Shown here in pieces: positions 4,586 to 6,694 of a stretch of 6,694 nucleotides of DNA; position 1 is the first letter of the stretch; every line of letters starts with the position of its first letter. Under the pieces are notes generated by a model, which had not been told where the DNA came from, did no database searches, and saw nothing but the letters and a program-made list of their open reading frames with translations. The translations under genes and the position numbers were made by a program. Source of the DNA: WJKP01 sp964531215 (GTDB lineage: Bacteria; Patescibacteriota; Patescibacteriia; CAIXNZ01). The DNA lies in NCBI GenBank assembly GCA_964531215.1, contig CAZHFK010000047.1, positions 1-6,694 of the forward strand. Reading direction: 5' to 3'.

Positions 4586-6370
4586 ATGGAAATTAGAAAT
4601 ATAGCTATTATTGCTCATGTTGATCATGGTAAAACAACTTTAACCGACGCTTTGATGAAGCAAACCGGCATGGTAGAAGAAGGTTTTTCCATGGATAATA
4701 ATGCGCTGGAAAAAGAACGAGGTATTACTATTTATTCAAAAAACACTTCTGTTTTTTATAAAGATACAAAAATTAATATAGTTGATACTCCCGGACATGT
4801 TGACTTTGGTTCTGAAGTTGAGCGTGTTTTGCGTTCAGTTGATTCGGTTTTATTAATTGTAGATGCGCAGGAAGGACCAATGCCGCAGACTAAATTTGTC
4901 TTGAAAAAATCTTTGGAACTTGGTCTTAAACCGATTGTGATTTTAAATAAAATTGATAAACCGGCGGCTGATGTAGTGCGGACTTATGATCAGGTATTGG
5001 AACTTTTTATGGATTTGGGCGCCAATAATGATCAGTTGAATTTTACGACTTTATATGCCAATGGCAAGGATGGCGTGGCTAAGAAAAATATTAATGACGA
5101 GCTTAAAGATTTAACTCCGATTTTAGATACCATTTGCGAGGAGGTTCCTGTTGCTTCAGGTAAAATAGAAAAACCTTTGCTTTTTCAGCCATTTAACTTA
5201 GCATATGATAATTATTTGGGTAGAATGGCGGTTGGGCGTATTTATCAAGGCCAAATAAATTCAGGCCAAGCTGTTGTGGTTAAAAAAGCTGACGGACAGG
5301 TTTATCGTGGAAAGATTGCCAAGATTTTTACTTTTGAAGGTATTAAGAGAAAAGAGACAGAATCTGCCAAAGCAGGTGATATTGTTTTGGTTGCCGGATT
5401 GCCTGATATTTTTATTGGCGAAACGATTTGCCAGTCAGAAAAACAAGAAGCTTTATCAGCGATTAAAATTGATGAACCGACTATTTCCATGTATTTTTTG
5501 GTTAATAATTCACCGTTTGCCGGTAAAGAAGGTAAATTTGTGACTAATAGCCAGCTTAAAGAACGCTTGGCAAAAGAATTGGAAGTAAATGTTGGTTTAA
5601 AAATTGATTTTGCTTTAATTGATCGGTATAAAGTATTCGGTCGCGGTGAATTGCATATTGCCATACTTTTGGAAAATATGAGACGAGAAGGGTATGAGAT
5701 ACAAGTTTCACAGCCTCAAGTTATTATAAAAGAAGCAGATGGTCAAAAACTGGAACCGTTTGAAGAATTGATTATTACTGTTCCGGAAAATTTAGCAGGT
5801 ACCGTGATTGAAAAAATTTCTAAAAGAAAAGGCGTAATGAAAGAGATCCTGCCGGAAAATGGTTATACTAAATTGGTTTTTGAAATTCCGACTCGCGGTC
5901 TTTTGGGTTATCGCAACCAATTTACCATTGATACTGGCGGTGAAGGTATTATGTATTCAAGAGTGATGGGTTTTAAACCATTTGTTGGTGAAATTAATAA
6001 AAAAAGTTTAGGTTCAATGATTTCTATAGAAAGTGGCAAGGCTTTGGCTTTTGCTTTATTTAATTTGCAGGAAAGGGGAGACTTATATATTCCGGCCAAT
6101 ACCGAAGTTTATGAAGGCATGGTAATCGGTAATACTGCTAAAGGTCTGGATATGACTGTTAATCCAATTAAAGGCAAACATTTAACCAATATGCGCGCGT
6201 CAGGTTCTGATGATGCTATTATTTTAATCCCGCCCAAAGAGCTTACTTTGGAAAAAGGTTTGGAAGTAATGGCTGAAGATGAGTATTTGGAAATAACACC
6301 TAAATCAATTAGATTGCGTAAACAGCTTTTAACTGAGAATGATAGACGAGTTGCTTCACGGAAAAATTGA
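4586..6370 (+). CDS. Ribosome-associated translational GTPase TypA/BipA
   Basis: A 594-residue translation-factor GTPase (EF-G/LepA relatives) that binds 70S ribosomes and affects subunit assembly and stress or cold adaptation in studied bacteria. The G domain shows G1 AHVDHGKTT (10-18), G2 GIT (46-48), G3 DTPGH (67-71) and G4 NKID (121-124). The G5 region reads YANG (157-160), where relatives usually have an S-A pair. Domain II follows at about 198-295. Domains III/V contain FGRGELHIAILLENMRREG (361-379) and RGLLGYRNQF (437-446). The BipA-specific C-terminal domain contains NPIKGKHLTNMRASG (546-560) and ends with the TPKSIRLRK helix (581-589). The length is normal (about 600-615). Ends in TGA at the family's usual C-terminus, showing UGA is a stop here. 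The ATG is 26 nt after the -10; no Shine-Dalgarno. Monocistronic. Confidence 0.97.
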   Translation: MEIRNIAIIAHVDHGKTTLTDALMKQTGMVEEGFSMDNNALEKERGITIYSKNTSVFYKDTKINIVDTPGHVDFGSEVERVLRSVDSVLLIVDAQEGPMPQTKFVLKKSLELGLKPIVILNKIDKPAADVVRTYDQVLELFMDLGANNDQLNFTTLYANGKDGVAKKNINDELKDLTPILDTICEEVPVASGKIEKPLLFQPFNLAYDNYLGRMAVGRIYQGQINSGQAVVVKKADGQVYRGKIAKIFTFEGIKRKETESAKAGDIVLVAGLPDIFIGETICQSEKQEALSAIKIDEPTISMYFLVNNSPFAGKEGKFVTNSQLKERLAKELEVNVGLKIDFALIDRYKVFGRGELHIAILLENMRREGYEIQVSQPQVIIKEADGQKLEPFEELIITVPENLAGTVIEKISKRKGVMKEILPENGYTKLVFEIPTRGLLGYRNQFTIDTGGEGIMYSRVMGFKPFVGEINKKSLGSMISIESGKALAFALFNLQERGDLYIPANTEVYEGMVIGNTAKGLDMTVNPIKGKHLTNMRASGSDDAIILIPPKELTLEKGLEVMAEDEYLEITPKSIRLRKQLLTENDRRVASRKN

Positions 6371-6387
6371 ATTTAAAAATAGCAAAC

Positions 6388-6415
6388 AAAAAAATACCCA
6401 TTTGGGTATTTTTTT
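6388..6415. terminator. Bidirectional intrinsic terminator after typA
   Basis: Seven A, TACCCA, TT, TGGGTA and seven T form an almost fully symmetric hairpin that reads as stem plus T-tract on both strands. It ends typA (+), starting 18 nt after its stop, and the zinc-ribbon gene (-), whose stop lies about 40 nt away. Confidence 0.88.
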
Positions 6416-6456
6416 GTTAACTGGCCATTACTATTTCTGAATCATTGTTTAAAATT

Positions 6457-6627
6457 TTATTTACTTTTAAAACATTTTTTACAATATTGCAATTTATTTT
6501 TAATTTTACCGTCTGGAATAATTTCAAATAAATCATGTGATTCTTTTCCGCATTTTTGACAATATCTTGATTCGCCGGTTACAAATTTTCTTTTACCGGA
6601 TGATTTAAGATTATTGATTTTTTGCAT
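6457..6627 (-). CDS. 56-residue zinc-ribbon protein
   Basis: A small gene. The predicted product has a basic N-terminus (MQKINNLKSSGKRKF), then C23-Q-K-C26-G-K, a 22-residue insert containing IPDGKIKNK, and C49-K-K-C52 near the end. Two CxxC knuckles 22 residues apart are the signature of a zinc ribbon or treble-clef binding one Zn2+. The C-x2-C-G-K ... DGK ... Y-C-x2-C layout recalls the N-terminal zinc module of McsA-like proteins, but this protein has nothing else, so no function is assigned. The ATG at 6625-6627 comes 6 nt after the stop of the upstream Cys-rich frame, which argues for co-transcription and coupled translation; no Shine-Dalgarno. Stop TAA at 6459-6457, followed by the 6388-6415 terminator. 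Overall strongly basic, so nucleic-acid or ribosome binding is plausible. Confidence 0.75.
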   Translation of the reverse strand: MQKINNLKSSGKRKFVTGESRYCQKCGKESHDLFEIIPDGKIKNKLQYCKKCFKSK

Positions 6628-6633
6628 ATTTTT

Positions 6634-6694
6634 TTATTTATTTTTGTTACAATTGCAGCAATTAGGGTTACATTTGGGATTTCGTTCACATGTG
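6634..6694 (-). CDS. C-terminal end of a Cys-rich protein (partial, runs off the right edge)
   Basis: Only the last 19 residues are inside the window: TCERNPKCNPNCCNCNKNK, then TAA at 6636-6634. Five Cys in 19 residues with spacing C-x5-C-x3-C-C-x-C suggest a metal- or cluster-binding tail. The stop is 6 nt before the ATG of the zinc-ribbon gene, as in an operon. The other two - strand frames are less convincing: one stops at once and the other gives an uncharacteristic sequence that runs into the zinc-ribbon gene out of frame. The start, length and family lie outside the window. Confidence 0.55.
   Translation of the reverse strand, partial: TCERNPKCNPNCCNCNKNK

Noticed and set aside
5274..6099. 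Several alternative frames on both strands inside typA
   Set aside because: TypA is unmistakable and continuous through this region; the others lack start signals and protein-like composition.
4586..6370. Possible UGA=Gly recoding as in Gracilibacteria/Absconditabacteria
   Set aside because: TGA ends typA exactly at the family's normal C-terminus and no in-frame TGA interrupts the genes.
6590..6694. Alternative - strand frame reading HVNEIP... across the right edge
   Set aside because: It overlaps the zinc-ribbon gene out of frame and lacks motif content; the Cys-rich frame ends neatly 6 nt before the next start.
1..6694. CRISPR array, insertion sequence ends or phage genes
   Set aside because: No regularly spaced direct repeats, no transposase or integrase frame, and no target-site duplications were seen.

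Overview
The window is AT-rich DNA (roughly one third G+C by eye) packed with short intergenic gaps, several tight T-tailed hairpins and small proteins. It most resembles a member of the Candidate Phyla Radiation (Patescibacteria, Parcubacteria-like). That placement is an inference from gene style and composition; no rRNA or marker tree is available here. TGA ends the typA gene at the length expected for the family, so the UGA=Gly code of Gracilibacteria/Absconditabacteria does not apply.

Layout: 1-111 holds no gene but carries a compact, unusually GC-rich nested hairpin with a terminator at its tip. 112-1119 (-) is a Na+/Ca2+ exchanger-family protein, divergent from 1224-2264 (+), an AI-2E/PerM-family membrane protein. 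A 30-nt perfect palindrome (2272-2301) is the shared terminator for that gene and the converging pair 3164-2553 and 2532-2317 (-). This pair encodes a baeRF/'host attachment'-type protein with a very basic tail and a small DUF308/HdeD-like membrane protein. 3240-3938 (-) is an unrecognised soluble protein. It diverges from a cupin (4068-4466, +), followed by the GTPase typA/bipA (4586-6370, +). The right end (-) carries the Cys-rich tail of a protein that continues outside the window and a 56-residue zinc-ribbon protein.

Regulation: one decamer, TTGTTATAAT (an extended -10, TGnTATAAT), occurs five times, always between genes, and four copies sit just upstream of a start codon on the coding strand. 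Leaders are short, AU-rich and lack Shine-Dalgarno sequences; the AI-2E-family transcript would be almost leaderless. The unrecognised gene at 3240-3938 is the exception. It has a consensus TTGACA-17-TAAAAT promoter, a strong AAGGAGG ribosome-binding site and clearly higher GC than its neighbours, so it is the most intriguing gene in the window.

Most genes look like independent units each ended by its own terminator. Two products are ribosome-linked by family (TypA and, more tentatively, the baeRF protein). Three are membrane proteins, and two at the right edge are small Cys-rich, probably metal-binding proteins. I saw no tRNA, rRNA, CRISPR array, transposase or phage gene.
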